A stretch of 64,000 nt of DNA from the NCBI GenBank assembly GCA_965228575.1, contig CBDDHW010000045.1, forward strand, positions 32,779-96,778, read 5' to 3'. The stretch is from UBA11612 sp965228575. Lineage in GTDB: Bacteria; Pseudomonadota; Alphaproteobacteria; Rhodospirillales; Rhodospirillaceae. Each line of letters starts with the position of its first letter. Positions within the stretch are counted from its first letter, which is position 1. Below the pieces are notes generated by a model, which saw only the letters and a list, made by a program, of their open reading frames with translations, was not told where the DNA came from and did not search any database. Below are positions 8,365 through 17,966 of the stretch, piece by piece. The translations under genes were made by a program, and so were the position numbers.

Positions 8365-10384
8365 ATGTTTCGATATCGCAAATTCCTGGGGCCGGCATGT
8401 GCGGCCGCAATAGCATCTGGCTTGACGAGCTTACCAGCGCTCAGCGCTGAAACCGGGCTGCCCATAGATGCACTGGCCAATACAGTTTGGGTCGAAGAAT
8501 TCGATGTCTCGCCTGACGCTTCTATGGTCGCCTACAAATCTGCGAAGGCTGGCACTTACGATATTTGGATTGCGCCGGTAGACGGCGGCGAGCCCGTCCA
8601 GATTACCTCTATGCCCGGGCGGGAGATAAAGCCCGTTTATAGCCCTGACGGAAAATGGATCGCCTTTGAGGCCGATTACCGAGGCGTTGATGTCAGCGAC
8701 ATATATATAATTCCTGCTGGCGGCGGTGATGCGATTCAGCTCACAAACCACCCGCTCCACGATAGCAATCCCATGTGGTCGTCCGACAGCAAAACGGATC
8801 TATTTCGTCACCGACATGTTCTGGTCGAGGTCGATTGCCAGCGTCGATATCGAAAGCGGCGAAATTAAAGAGATTGGCCCGGGCGGGGGGATGGCGAGCC
8901 TATCGCCGGATGGAACGACCTTCGTCTTTACGCGAAATGAAAAGCCCGACGACGATGATCAGAGCAACAATGATATTTACACGTTGCCGATGAGCGGCGG
9001 AGAACCCAGGCTTTTAACTCCGGATACGTTCAACTCGCTTGATGCGGCGCCCATGTGGTCGCCGGACAGTAAAACCATTGCGTTTATTTCCGACCGCAAT
9101 GGTTTCAACAATCTCGGTGTAATTGATGTCGCAAGCGGTGAGGCGACGATGTTGCTCACCGAAGACATCGAACATAGCGAACCGCGCTGGTCGCCCGACG
9201 GAGAGTGGATCAGCTTTACGAAGAATCTCGATTACCAGTATCACATCTTCAGAATCCCGTCGGACGGAGGTCGCGCACGCCAACTCACCGAGCAAGGCGG
9301 TGTAAACGGCGGGTCTTCAGCAACCGGTCAGACTCGCGGCACGCATGTGTGGAGCCGAAGCGGCGATCAGATTTTTTATTATCACTCTGATCCCAGCCGC
9401 ACAGGTGATGTTTGGGTCATGAGAGCTTCGGGAGGCCGAGAGCGTCAGATCACGAACCATCAAGATCCAGCAATTCGGGACACCGATCTCTTTGTTTGGC
9501 CGGAGTTCGTCGAATACAAGAGTTTCGATGGCCGTGAAGTGGCTGGTCTTGTCTACAAGCCCAAGGGCAGCAAGGCAGGGGACAAACTTCCCGCGCTGTT
9601 CTTCTACCGGGCGAATTCCAACGGCCAACATCCAATGCAATGGAACCCATACATCCAATACTTCGTGAGCAAAGGGTATTTGGTGTTTGCGCCGAACTTT
9701 CGAGGAAGCACCGGACGCGGCAAGGATTACCGCCAGGCCGTGTTTACCCGCGGCGGCGAGGATGATCTGCGCGATGCTTTCATTGGCATGGATAACCTAG
9801 CCGCGGAAGGTTGGGTTGATCCTGATCGCGTTGGTGCTTTTGGGGGGTCGACCGGCGGCTACTTCACGACGGCCTCGGTCACCAAAGATCCGACACGGTT
9901 TAAGGCCGGCATTGTCTGGTACGGATCGACCGATCTCGTAACACTGTCGACCTACGCCAGTATGGAGCGCTGGAATAAATTTCTAATTGGCAAAACGCCG
10001 ATGGAAAATCCGGAAAATTACTACAACCGCTCACTCATCTATCATGCAGACCGTGTGAAAACGCCTTTGTTATTCCTTTATGCACAAGGTGATTCGGCGG
10101 CTCGGTTTCAGCAGATCGAACAGTACGGTATTCAAGCCAAAATCCACGGCAATTGGTTTGATTGGGTGACCTACGCCGAAGAACCGCACGGCTGGTATCA
10201 CTTCCGCCCCGATAGTACCAAGAACATGCTCGAGATCATGTCGCCCATGTTCGACAAATTCGTTCTTGGAAAAGAGGCGGATGTGAAAGCGATCGCGGCG
10301 TCGCAACGCGAAGGCATCGAGATAATAAGAAATCCGACCATTGAGCTTTGGAATGCTCTCGCGAACGGCCGTCCACCAGAATAA
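8365..10384 (+). pseudogene. S9 family peptidase (prolyl oligopeptidase type), one frameshift
   Basis: Two frames join into one protein of about 672 residues. The first (8365 to about 8794) has a signal peptide ending LPALSAE and TolB-like propeller blades (FDVSPDASMVAY, YSPDGKWIAFEAD). The second carries the rest of the propeller and the alpha/beta-hydrolase domain, with nucleophile GGSTGGY, an Asp in LFLYAQGDSAARF and His in EEPHGWYHF. The break is at the AAAA run 8791-8794: removing one A gives SSDSKRIYFVTD, the expected blade motif. All catalytic residues survive, so either this is a sequencing error and the gene is intact, or it is a recent lesion. If intact, it is an exported dipeptidyl/oligopeptidase, perhaps feeding the receptor downstream. 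Confidence 0.85.
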
Positions 10385-10413
10385 ACTCGAGGTTTGCAGA
10401 TAGCTTGAAATTT

Positions 10414-10445
10414 GGATCCGGTGAATTTTCACCGGATCCTTTTTT
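10414..10445 (+). terminator. Rho-independent terminator after the S9 peptidase
   Basis: Near-perfect stem GGATCCGGTGAA (10414-10425) and TTCACCGGATCC (10428-10439), followed by TTTTTT. It is 29 bases past the peptidase stop. Confidence 0.93.
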
Positions 10446-10554
10446 CGTTCGGCGCTTCAAACTTGATCACTACAGCACATCGAAACTGCTATGGTATTCG
10501 TAGTCGTTTCCGACTTACGTAGAGATGTTCCCCATAACGTGCTGGCAAATTTAG

Positions 10555-12237
10555 ATGGCCCAAAGTGTTCAGGCATTATTTGATGAAGCAACGCGCTGTC
10601 ATGAAGCGGGTCAGTTCGTGGATGCCGAGCGCTTGTACCGGCGCGTACTCAATGCCGACCCTAATCATGCAGATGCACTTCACCAATTTGGCGTTCTCGC
10701 GCACCAAGGTGGGCGCAATGACATTGCTATCGATTTGGTCAAACATGCGATCGAACGGGCACCTAAGAACGCAGTGTTTCACAACACTTTGGGTGGGGCG
10801 CTCTTGGCTGAGAATCGGGTTGAAGATGCGGTAGGCGCTTTTCGAAATGCGCTGGCGATAGACCCGAGCTCGATTGAGATCAGAAATAATTTAGCAAACG
10901 CCTATCAGGCGCAGGGGCGCTTGGACGACGCCATCTCTCTTTTTGAGGACATTCTCAAGGATGCGCCTGACGACCCCGATGTGAACAATAACCTCGGGCA
11001 CGTGCTTCAGGTGCGCGGCGATTTCGACGATGCGATCAAGCGGTTTCGCCGTGCGCAAAAGTCGCGTCCCGACGATGCGCTCATTCTCAGTCACCTCGGC
11101 AATGCGCTCTCGGCAAAAGGATCGTACGAAGAGGCCGTCGAGATTTGCGAAAAAGCAGCGACCCTGGATCCGCGATCGGCCATTGCCTTCACCAATTTGG
11201 GAAATGCCCTTACGGGCCATTTTCGGTTCGACGATGCGGTAAAGGCCTATCGCAAAGCTCTCGAAGTTGCGGGGGACATTCCTGAGATTCACAAGAATCT
11301 CGGAATTGCGTATCACAAACTTGGGAAGTGGGACGAGGCCAGTGCGTGCTTCGCGAAAGCTCTGGAGCTCAATCCCGACGAAAACGTCCATGCCGCATTG
11401 GGCGAAACCTATTACGCTCTCGGCAAGTTAGAAGACTCCGTCGCCGCCTTCGAGCGCGCGCTGGAGCGCACCCCAGATGATCATGCGGCGCGATATGCAC
11501 TGGGGGCGGCGTTAAATGATTTGGGGCGCCATGCCGAAGGCCTTGCTGCAATGGCCGCTGGTCCGGGTCTCGTCCGGTTGTCGACCACACCCGGCGATAA
11601 GAGCCCGGACGCATGCGTACAACGAATGCCTCTAACAGATTGCAGCGAACCACATTTCATTGGGAGTTGGTCGCTGCAAAACCCCGACCTTTGCGAAGGC
11701 TTGATCGCCTACTTTGAAGAGCGGTCGGGCAGCCACATGCAAGGCGGCACAAATCTCGGGATCAATGTCGCGGTAAAGAAGGCGACCGACATGCCGATCT
11801 TTCCCAATGACCTTAAGGCGCCAAGCTCTGAGCCCATTGAAGCTTATCTCCGTGAGTTGGAAGCGTGCTTGTGCGATTACGCGTCCCAGTGGCCGTCTTT
11901 TGCCGAAATGATGCCGTCCGTTGAAATTGTACCCTTTAAGATCCAGCGATATCGACCCGGCGAGCATTTTCAACAACCCCACGCCGAACGGGTTTCCTTT
12001 GGGCTTATGCACCGCGTTTTGGCATGGATGACGTATTTGAATGATGTAGGCGACGGCGGTGAAACCGAGTTTCACCACTATGGGCTTAAGATTAAGCCCG
12101 AGCGCGGAAATACTCTCATTTGGCCTGCTGAGTGGACTCACACCCACGCTGGATGCGTTGTTAACTCAGGTGTGAAGTACATCATTACTGGTTGGATGCA
12201 TTTCCCCCACCCTCGAGCGCAGGATGCCAAGGATTAG
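10555..12237 (+). CDS. TPR protein fused to a 2-oxoglutarate/Fe(II) oxygenase domain
   Basis: 560 residues with no signal peptide, so cytosolic. Residues about 1-330 are roughly nine tetratricopeptide repeats (blocks such as AERLYRRVLNADPNHADAL and AFRNALAIDPSSIEIRNNL). Residues about 365-555 form a double-stranded beta-helix oxygenase of prolyl 4-hydroxylase type. Likely iron ligands are H476 and E478 (QQPHAER, Glu in place of the commoner Asp) and H531 (THTHAG). A basic residue in VKYIITGW fits the 2-oxoglutarate site, and the core strands read LAWMTYLND and GDGGETEFH. Fusion of TPRs to such a domain suggests a protein-modifying hydroxylase that recruits its target through the repeats. The target is unknown. 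The gene lies between the peptidase terminator and the TonB receptor gene. Confidence 0.85.
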   Translation: MAQSVQALFDEATRCHEAGQFVDAERLYRRVLNADPNHADALHQFGVLAHQGGRNDIAIDLVKHAIERAPKNAVFHNTLGGALLAENRVEDAVGAFRNALAIDPSSIEIRNNLANAYQAQGRLDDAISLFEDILKDAPDDPDVNNNLGHVLQVRGDFDDAIKRFRRAQKSRPDDALILSHLGNALSAKGSYEEAVEICEKAATLDPRSAIAFTNLGNALTGHFRFDDAVKAYRKALEVAGDIPEIHKNLGIAYHKLGKWDEASACFAKALELNPDENVHAALGETYYALGKLEDSVAAFERALERTPDDHAARYALGAALNDLGRHAEGLAAMAAGPGLVRLSTTPGDKSPDACVQRMPLTDCSEPHFIGSWSLQNPDLCEGLIAYFEERSGSHMQGGTNLGINVAVKKATDMPIFPNDLKAPSSEPIEAYLRELEACLCDYASQWPSFAEMMPSVEIVPFKIQRYRPGEHFQQPHAERVSFGLMHRVLAWMTYLNDVGDGGETEFHHYGLKIKPERGNTLIWPAEWTHTHAGCVVNSGVKYIITGWMHFPHPRAQDAKD

Positions 12238-12526
12238 GCGAGTTTCCCCCGATTGATTCGAATGCAGCTATTAAGTGTAAGAGGCGGTGTAGCGCATTTG
12301 CCGCACCCACGCGTGTTTATGCCATGCCCCCCGTTTTACGGGAATTTATGCTTGACCCGTTCTGTTTGAGCGCCCGATACTCAAACCATTCGCACCTTTA
12401 ACTGCAAGCACTTGCATGCAGCGTGGCCTTGTGGGGGCGACAAGGGGTGCTAGGGGGGGGCGCTTGATAGGGTTTCGTTTTCGATACCTCTTAGGGTGTC
12501 TCTGTCACTTACTCTAGGGGGTTCAT

Positions 12527-15469
12527 ATGAAGTTGATTGACCACGTTCGCGCGCCTTCAAAGTCGAAGGCGAAACTATCCGTTGCGGTATTAACCGTGGC
12601 GGCTTTGGGATCCACGTGCTTAAGCTCGGTGTCCGTAGCGCAAGATCAAGACGCGCAGGCACCATCCATCGAGCAGATTACCGTAACTGGATCGCGTATT
12701 GTGCGCGATGGCTACGAAGCACCAACGCCGGTGTCGGTCATTGGCGTTGAGCAGTTGGAAAACGTTGCGACATCGAACCTCGCGGACTCCATCAACCAAC
12801 TTCCAGCGGTTTTTAATAGTGCGACACCGCAGTCCTCGGCGGCCAACACCACTTCCGGTCAGTCGGCGATTAACGCACTCGCGTTACGTGGCCTTGGCAT
12901 TACCCGCACCTTGGTACTGCTTAATGGTCAGCGGACGGTTGGCTCGAACCTGACCGGCGCGGTCGACATCAGTGAGCTTCCGCAGGGTTTGATTCAGCGC
13001 GTAGACGTTGTGACCGGCGGTGCGTCGGCAGCCTACGGATCTGATGGTCTATCGGGTGTCGTTAACTTCGTGCTCGATACAGACTTCACTGGCTTTAAAG
13101 CCGAGGTTTCCGGCGGGCTCACAACCTATGGCGACGTGCCCAACTACAAACTCAACGCGACGTACGGCACGGACTTCGCCGACGGTCGAGGCCACTTCCT
13201 TCTGTATGGTGAGCACGTGTGGGATCAGGGCCTCTTGGTTTATGATCGTCCTTGGGTTCGCGAAGGTCACAGCTTCATCAATAATCCCGCGTGGACGCCG
13301 GGCAGCGGTTTGCCAAACATTGTTCGCACAACCGAAGTAGCCCTCGGAACCATCGCAGCTTGGGGCGGCGTGTTTGTCGGCGGTCCCTTGGGTCTGACAG
13401 CGTTTGGCCCAGGCGGTGAGCCCTACCAAATTTCTCCGGGTGATTTGCCTCAAGGCGCGCTGATGCGCGGCGGTAGCTGGCAATCGCAACTGATTGCACC
13501 GGTGCGCGGTGTGGCCGCGCAGCCGCGGCAAAATCGTCAGGACGTATTTACGCGCTTCAGTTACGACGTCACTGACAATATGAACCTCTACTTCCAGGCA
13601 GCCTGGGGGCACCTTGGTTCGTTCTCGTCAGGGGCGCCGAACTTCTTCCCCGGCAACCTAACGCTCTCCACGGACAACGCTTATCTACCGGATGCCATGC
13701 GTCAGGTCTTGGAGGCAGATGCCGGCGAAAGCCCGACGACGTTCAGGTTCGGAACCATGAACCAGGACTTAGACAACTTCCGGGCGGTGTATGACCGCCG
13801 CGTTCAACGCTTCCTCATCGGTGCTGAAGGCGACTTCGCAGCGGGTGGCACAGATTGGACGTGGGACTCCTACCTGAGCTACGGCAAAATGTTCGGGACT
13901 CTTAAGTCCATTGGGGCCATCGACCGGACACGTTACCCGAAAGCGGTGAACTCGGTTCTCGTCAATGGCGCTCCGGTTTGTAGCGTGAATGCCGATGCGG
14001 ATCCGACGAACGACGACCCCTTGTGTGTGACTTACAATCCGTTCGGAACCGGCGTGAACAGCCAAGCGGCGGTCGACTACCTCCAAGGCCGCTATGGATG
14101 GAACTTGCAACGTTTGAAACAAACGGTGTGGGCGGTCAATTTCGCGGGCGAGCCGTTCTCGACCTGGGCAGGTCCAATCTCCCTGGCGTTCGGGTATGAA
14201 TTCCGCAACGAAAAAATGCGTCAGCTCTCGGACCCCGAAGAGCAGGCAAATCCCTCCATCTGGTTCCAAGGTGCGGGTCAACCCTACACCGGCTCGTTTA
14301 ACGTTCATGACCTCTATCTTGAGGCGGTTGTTCCGCTTGCGACCAACCAAGATTGGGCCAACTCGTTAGAACTTAACGCCGCCGTGCGCGGGACCAAGCA
14401 CTCGGCCTACGGGACGGTTGCTACTTACAAGGTCGGTGCGACGTATGAGCCGATGGATGACATTCGTTTCCGCGTCACGCAGTCTCGAAATATCCGGAGC
14501 CCGACGCTGGTCGATCTCTTCCAAGCCGGGTCGACATCACGTAGCTCGTTGCTCGATGCGTTCAATAATAACGTGCCGATCAACAGCCAAGTGACGACGT
14601 CGGGGAACCCAAACCTCGGGCCTGAAAAGTCCAACGATCTCGGCGTTGGTGTTGTGTACCAGCCATCCTGGTTCGATGGGTTTAGCGTCTCGCTGGATTA
14701 CTACCGCATAAAGATCAAAGACGCGGTCAATCTGGTTGGCTCGCAAAACACCGTTAATCTCTGCGCTGCAGGCAATGCGAATGCGTGTTTGTCAGTTGAG
14801 CGGGTGAATATCGGAACACCGGAAGAGCAGCTCAATGTTCTCAATGGTCCGCAAAACTTTGCCAGTGAAACTGCGAAGGGGATCGACATCGAAGCCAGCT
14901 ACACCCTCCCGCTGGAGATGATATCTTCGGACTGGGAAGGCTCGATCGCGATGCGCATGTTGGCCACTCACTACATGAGCTATAAAAGCTTCAGCGGTGT
15001 TGAAGGCGATTCTGTGGATCAATGGGCTGGGGTGAACGGTGATTCCGCCGGCCTTGGGAACGGGCAAAGTGGTGTTCCCGATTGGGTCGTCAACGCGACG
15101 ATGCAATATAGCCTCGCTCCCGTCGATTTCGGCTTTAACTTCCGGTACATCTCATCGGGTATAAACAACATCAATTTTGTTCAATGTACCACGGGATGTC
15201 CTGATCCTGGAGCTGGGATCAATTACGTTGATGACAACTCGGTCGCTGCGAAGCTCTTTGTAGACTTCAACGCCGCATACACCATTGCGGTCGGCGATAC
15301 AGCTGAAACGGAATTGTTCTTGAACATTCGCAATATTGCGAATACCGATCCGGCGATCGCACCGCGCGGTCCAGGCGGATCGAGCTGGGACTTCGCGCCA
15401 ACACCGTCCGGTGGTGCTTATGATGTCCTCGGCCGAGTCTTCCGGGCAGGCGTCAAGGTTAGAATGTAA
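12527..15469 (+). CDS. TonB-dependent outer-membrane receptor
   Basis: 980 residues. A long signal peptide ends near SVSVAQDQDA. Then come a TonB-box-like EQITVTGSRIVRDG, the plug domain (LNQLPAVFN-type segment, ALALRGLGITRTLVLLNGQR, QRVDVVTGGASAAYGSDGLSGVVN), and a 22-strand-type barrel ending in the aromatic-poor GRVFRAGVKVRM. The VTGSR start and large loops are typical of oligomer-importing receptors of sphingomonad or Caulobacter type. There is no Fec-type N-terminal signalling domain. The ATG has GGGGG seven bases upstream. A strong terminator follows, so it is probably transcribed alone or with the amidase by read-through. The substrate is unknown; neighbouring peptidase and amidase genes hint at a peptide-like or amide substrate. 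Confidence 0.93.
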   Translation: MKLIDHVRAPSKSKAKLSVAVLTVAALGSTCLSSVSVAQDQDAQAPSIEQITVTGSRIVRDGYEAPTPVSVIGVEQLENVATSNLADSINQLPAVFNSATPQSSAANTTSGQSAINALALRGLGITRTLVLLNGQRTVGSNLTGAVDISELPQGLIQRVDVVTGGASAAYGSDGLSGVVNFVLDTDFTGFKAEVSGGLTTYGDVPNYKLNATYGTDFADGRGHFLLYGEHVWDQGLLVYDRPWVREGHSFINNPAWTPGSGLPNIVRTTEVALGTIAAWGGVFVGGPLGLTAFGPGGEPYQISPGDLPQGALMRGGSWQSQLIAPVRGVAAQPRQNRQDVFTRFSYDVTDNMNLYFQAAWGHLGSFSSGAPNFFPGNLTLSTDNAYLPDAMRQVLEADAGESPTTFRFGTMNQDLDNFRAVYDRRVQRFLIGAEGDFAAGGTDWTWDSYLSYGKMFGTLKSIGAIDRTRYPKAVNSVLVNGAPVCSVNADADPTNDDPLCVTYNPFGTGVNSQAAVDYLQGRYGWNLQRLKQTVWAVNFAGEPFSTWAGPISLAFGYEFRNEKMRQLSDPEEQANPSIWFQGAGQPYTGSFNVHDLYLEAVVPLATNQDWANSLELNAAVRGTKHSAYGTVATYKVGATYEPMDDIRFRVTQSRNIRSPTLVDLFQAGSTSRSSLLDAFNNNVPINSQVTTSGNPNLGPEKSNDLGVGVVYQPSWFDGFSVSLDYYRIKIKDAVNLVGSQNTVNLCAAGNANACLSVERVNIGTPEEQLNVLNGPQNFASETAKGIDIEASYTLPLEMISSDWEGSIAMRMLATHYMSYKSFSGVEGDSVDQWAGVNGDSAGLGNGQSGVPDWVVNATMQYSLAPVDFGFNFRYISSGINNINFVQCTTGCPDPGAGINYVDDNSVAAKLFVDFNAAYTIAVGDTAETELFLNIRNIANTDPAIAPRGPGGSSWDFAPTPSGGAYDVLGRVFRAGVKVRM

Positions 15470-15491
15470 TTGATGTAAGCCTAACTCAGAC

Positions 15492-15537
15492 AAAGGGCCC
15501 AATCCGGTGTACGCTGGGTTGGGCCCTTTTTCTTTTC
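15492..15537 (+). terminator. Rho-independent terminator after the TonB receptor
   Basis: Stem AAAGGGCCCAA (15492-15502) and TTGGGCCCTTT (15519-15529) followed by TTCTTTTC. The amidase ribosome site begins directly after it. Confidence 0.92.
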
Positions 15538-15555
15538 TCAAAGGTGGAGAGAGAG

Positions 15556-17235
15556 ATGAACGTAAGTAAGAAAAGTCTTTTGGTCGCCGCGGCTTCAGCC
15601 CTTGTGCTGACGTCTTGCGACAGAGCGCAGGAACCGACCACATCTTTCAGCGTTATCGAAGCATCGATCCCCGAGATGCAAGCGGCTATGACGCGCGGTG
15701 AGGTCACATCCAAACAGATCGTTGAGCAATACTTGGCACGCATCGAAAAATACGAAGATCAGCTCAATACAGCGGTTTCAATTAATCCCAACGCGATCGC
15801 CCAGGCCGAAGCGCTCGACAAAGAGAGAGCCGAAGGCAAAGTGCGCGGTCCAATGCATGGCATTCCGGTCTCTTTGAAAGACAACATCATGACCAAAGAC
15901 GACATGCCAACCACAGGCGGCATGTTGGCGTTTAAAGATTACATGGCTCCCTATGACGCGACTTTGGTGACCAATTTAAAGGAAGCGGGCGCTATCATCA
16001 TTTCAAAATCAACCCTCAGCGAGCTTGCCGGATGGTTTGGCGACGATTTCAGGCCAGGTGGATACAACGGCGCGATTGGGCAGAGCTACAACCCGTACGA
16101 CCCACGGGCAAAGGAAGACGGCACGCCTATTTTGTCGGTGGCCGGATCCAGTTCTGGGACTGGCGTTGCGGCGAATATGTGGGCGGGGAACGTGGGCACC
16201 AGCACCGCGGGTTCAATCGAAGGGCCATCTAATTACAACATGCTCGTTGGTCTGCGTCCTTCAACCGGGCGCATCAGCCGTCATGGCATTATTCCGCTGA
16301 CCTTAGATCAGGATACGGCCGGTCCCATGACCAAAACTGTAGCCGGGGCGGCCATCATGCTCGCGGCGATGGAGGGGAGCGAGCCTGATCCGAACGATCC
16401 ACGCACAAGTGAGTGCCGCGCCTTTGACGACTACACCGTTGTCTTGCGTACGGACGGGCTTAAAGGCATGCGCATTGGCGTTCCGCGCACGGGATTTTAT
16501 GAGCCGCACGAGTTTCCGGGTTTGGCAGAGCCGTTCGAAGGGCTAAAGCCTGACGAAAAACAGGTGATGGAAGACGTAATCGCGGTGCTGAAAGACGCTG
16601 GCGCGGAGGTTATCGACCCAACGGATTTACCCAGTATTGTTGCCACAGATCCCGCAGATAACATCAGGACCCGCAACATATGTCAGTTGGCACCGGACGG
16701 CGAAGCGCCTGACGATTTGTGCTCCAACGTCCTTCGTTATGGGATGAAACGGGACTTTAACCTATGGCTGGAGAGCCTCGGAGAGTCTGCGCCGGTCAAA
16801 TCACTCGCTGAACTCATCGAGTGGAATACGGCGCATGAAGCGGATGGGGCTATCAAATATGGCCAAGGTCGTCTTGATGCAGCTGAAGCAGTTGACCTTG
16901 AAGCGGATCGCGCACGCTATGAACTGAACCGCACCGAGGACCTTCAATTATCCCGGGAGGAGGGAATTGATGCCGTTTTGACGGAGTATAATCTTAATGC
17001 GCTTATCTTTCCCGGAACCTCAGCGTCAAACATCGCCAGCCGAGCCGGATACCCGGTCATGGTGGTGCCATTTGGAATGGTGAACAATGACGCGGACGAG
17101 GAGTCCGAGGAAAAAACGCGGCCCTATGGATTTAGCTTCGTTGGCGGCCATTGCCAGGACCCGCGGATCATTTCTATCGCCTACGCGTTTGAACAAGCGA
17201 CAATGAAACGGGTGCCTCCGCCGCACACACCTTAA
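15556..17235 (+). CDS. Lipoprotein amidase (amidase signature family)
   Basis: 559 residues from the ATG at 15556; an in-frame GTG at 15544 lies inside the ribosome site AGGTGGAGAGAG. The signal peptide has lipobox LTSC with C21 as the lipid-carrying cysteine, so the enzyme is membrane-anchored and faces the periplasm. Amidase signature residues are present: K108 (PVSLKDN), S199/S200 (VAGSSSGTG) and nucleophile S220 (TSTAGSIEGPS). The fold continues through LRPSTGRISRHGIIPLTLDQDTAGPM. Known members hydrolyse carboxamides; the substrate here is unknown. Periplasmic anchoring is less usual than the cytosolic form. It sits directly behind the TonB receptor, and the two may act on the same compound. 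Confidence 0.9.
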   Translation: MNVSKKSLLVAAASALVLTSCDRAQEPTTSFSVIEASIPEMQAAMTRGEVTSKQIVEQYLARIEKYEDQLNTAVSINPNAIAQAEALDKERAEGKVRGPMHGIPVSLKDNIMTKDDMPTTGGMLAFKDYMAPYDATLVTNLKEAGAIIISKSTLSELAGWFGDDFRPGGYNGAIGQSYNPYDPRAKEDGTPILSVAGSSSGTGVAANMWAGNVGTSTAGSIEGPSNYNMLVGLRPSTGRISRHGIIPLTLDQDTAGPMTKTVAGAAIMLAAMEGSEPDPNDPRTSECRAFDDYTVVLRTDGLKGMRIGVPRTGFYEPHEFPGLAEPFEGLKPDEKQVMEDVIAVLKDAGAEVIDPTDLPSIVATDPADNIRTRNICQLAPDGEAPDDLCSNVLRYGMKRDFNLWLESLGESAPVKSLAELIEWNTAHEADGAIKYGQGRLDAAEAVDLEADRARYELNRTEDLQLSREEGIDAVLTEYNLNALIFPGTSASNIASRAGYPVMVVPFGMVNNDADEESEEKTRPYGFSFVGGHCQDPRIISIAYAFEQATMKRVPPPHTP

Positions 17236-17268
17236 GCAATCACTTTGTTCGGCGTTTTAATCTGAACT

Positions 17269-17299
17269 CCCAACTCTAACAACTAGAGTTGGGGGTTTT
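17269..17299 (+). terminator. Rho-independent terminator after the amidase
   Basis: Perfect ten-base stem CCCAACTCTA (17269-17278) and TAGAGTTGGG (17284-17293) with a five-base loop, followed by GGTTTT. It separates the amidase from the convergent ogt gene. Confidence 0.85.
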
Positions 17300-17328
17300 G
17301 ACTTGGCTAATTGGACCAATTTCGCGCT

Positions 17329-17847
17329 TTAATTTCGCGAAGGCCCGTGCGTTTTCTCGTGATCAATGAGCCAACGTTTTCGTTTTAGTCCCCCGCCATA
17401 CCCCGTCAAACTCCCGTCCGCGCCAACAAGCCGGTGACAAGGCACAATGATGCTAATAGGGTTTGCACCATTCGCTGCGCCGACCGCACGGATCGCTGTG
17501 GGTCGCCGTATGCGCTTGGCGAAAGCGCCGTAGGTTAAGGTCGTGCCCGCAGGAATTTTACGTAACGCCGCCCACATTTTGCGCTGAAACGCGGTGCCGA
17601 TAGACCCGGTTGGAACGGTATTGATGGCTCCGAGATCGCCGTCAAAATACGCGGCAAGCGCAGAAGTTATAGACGCCGGACACGGTCCTTTTTCAATAAG
17701 GGCATCCCGCCCGCAATACCGTTCGACAAAACGCTTAAAGCGCGCCTCGTACCCCTTAAAATCCAAGGCACGCACCGCCCCGGCGTCGTCGGTTGCGAGC
17801 AAAATGACTCCGATAGGCGATTTCAAGTGTTCAAGCCGAATGAGCAA
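17329..17847 (-). CDS. ogt: Methylated-DNA-[protein]-cysteine S-methyltransferase
   Basis: 172 residues from a TTG at 17847, supported by GGAGG eight bases upstream. It repairs O6-alkylguanine by moving the alkyl group to its own cysteine in a suicide reaction. The active site PCHR is intact (C137), preceded by GAANGANPISIIV and the helix-turn-helix segment FQRKMWAALRKIPAGTTLTYGAFA with the arginine finger region RAVG. The N-terminal ribonuclease-H-like domain is short, as in Ogt proteins, and there is no Ada regulatory domain. It stands alone, divergent from the next gene. Confidence 0.93.
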   Translation of the reverse strand: MLIRLEHLKSPIGVILLATDDAGAVRALDFKGYEARFKRFVERYCGRDALIEKGPCPASITSALAAYFDGDLGAINTVPTGSIGTAFQRKMWAALRKIPAGTTLTYGAFAKRIRRPTAIRAVGAANGANPISIIVPCHRLVGADGSLTGYGGGLKRKRWLIDHEKTHGPSRN

Positions 17848-17966
17848 AAATACTGCCTCCTAATCGACGGCACGGTGCCCGAGCTGGTCTTTTTTTCCAA
17901 CTGAAATTCCTGTACCTGTCTGCGGGCAAATCAATTGCTCTGTTCCACTTTACTAGGATTTGAGAC

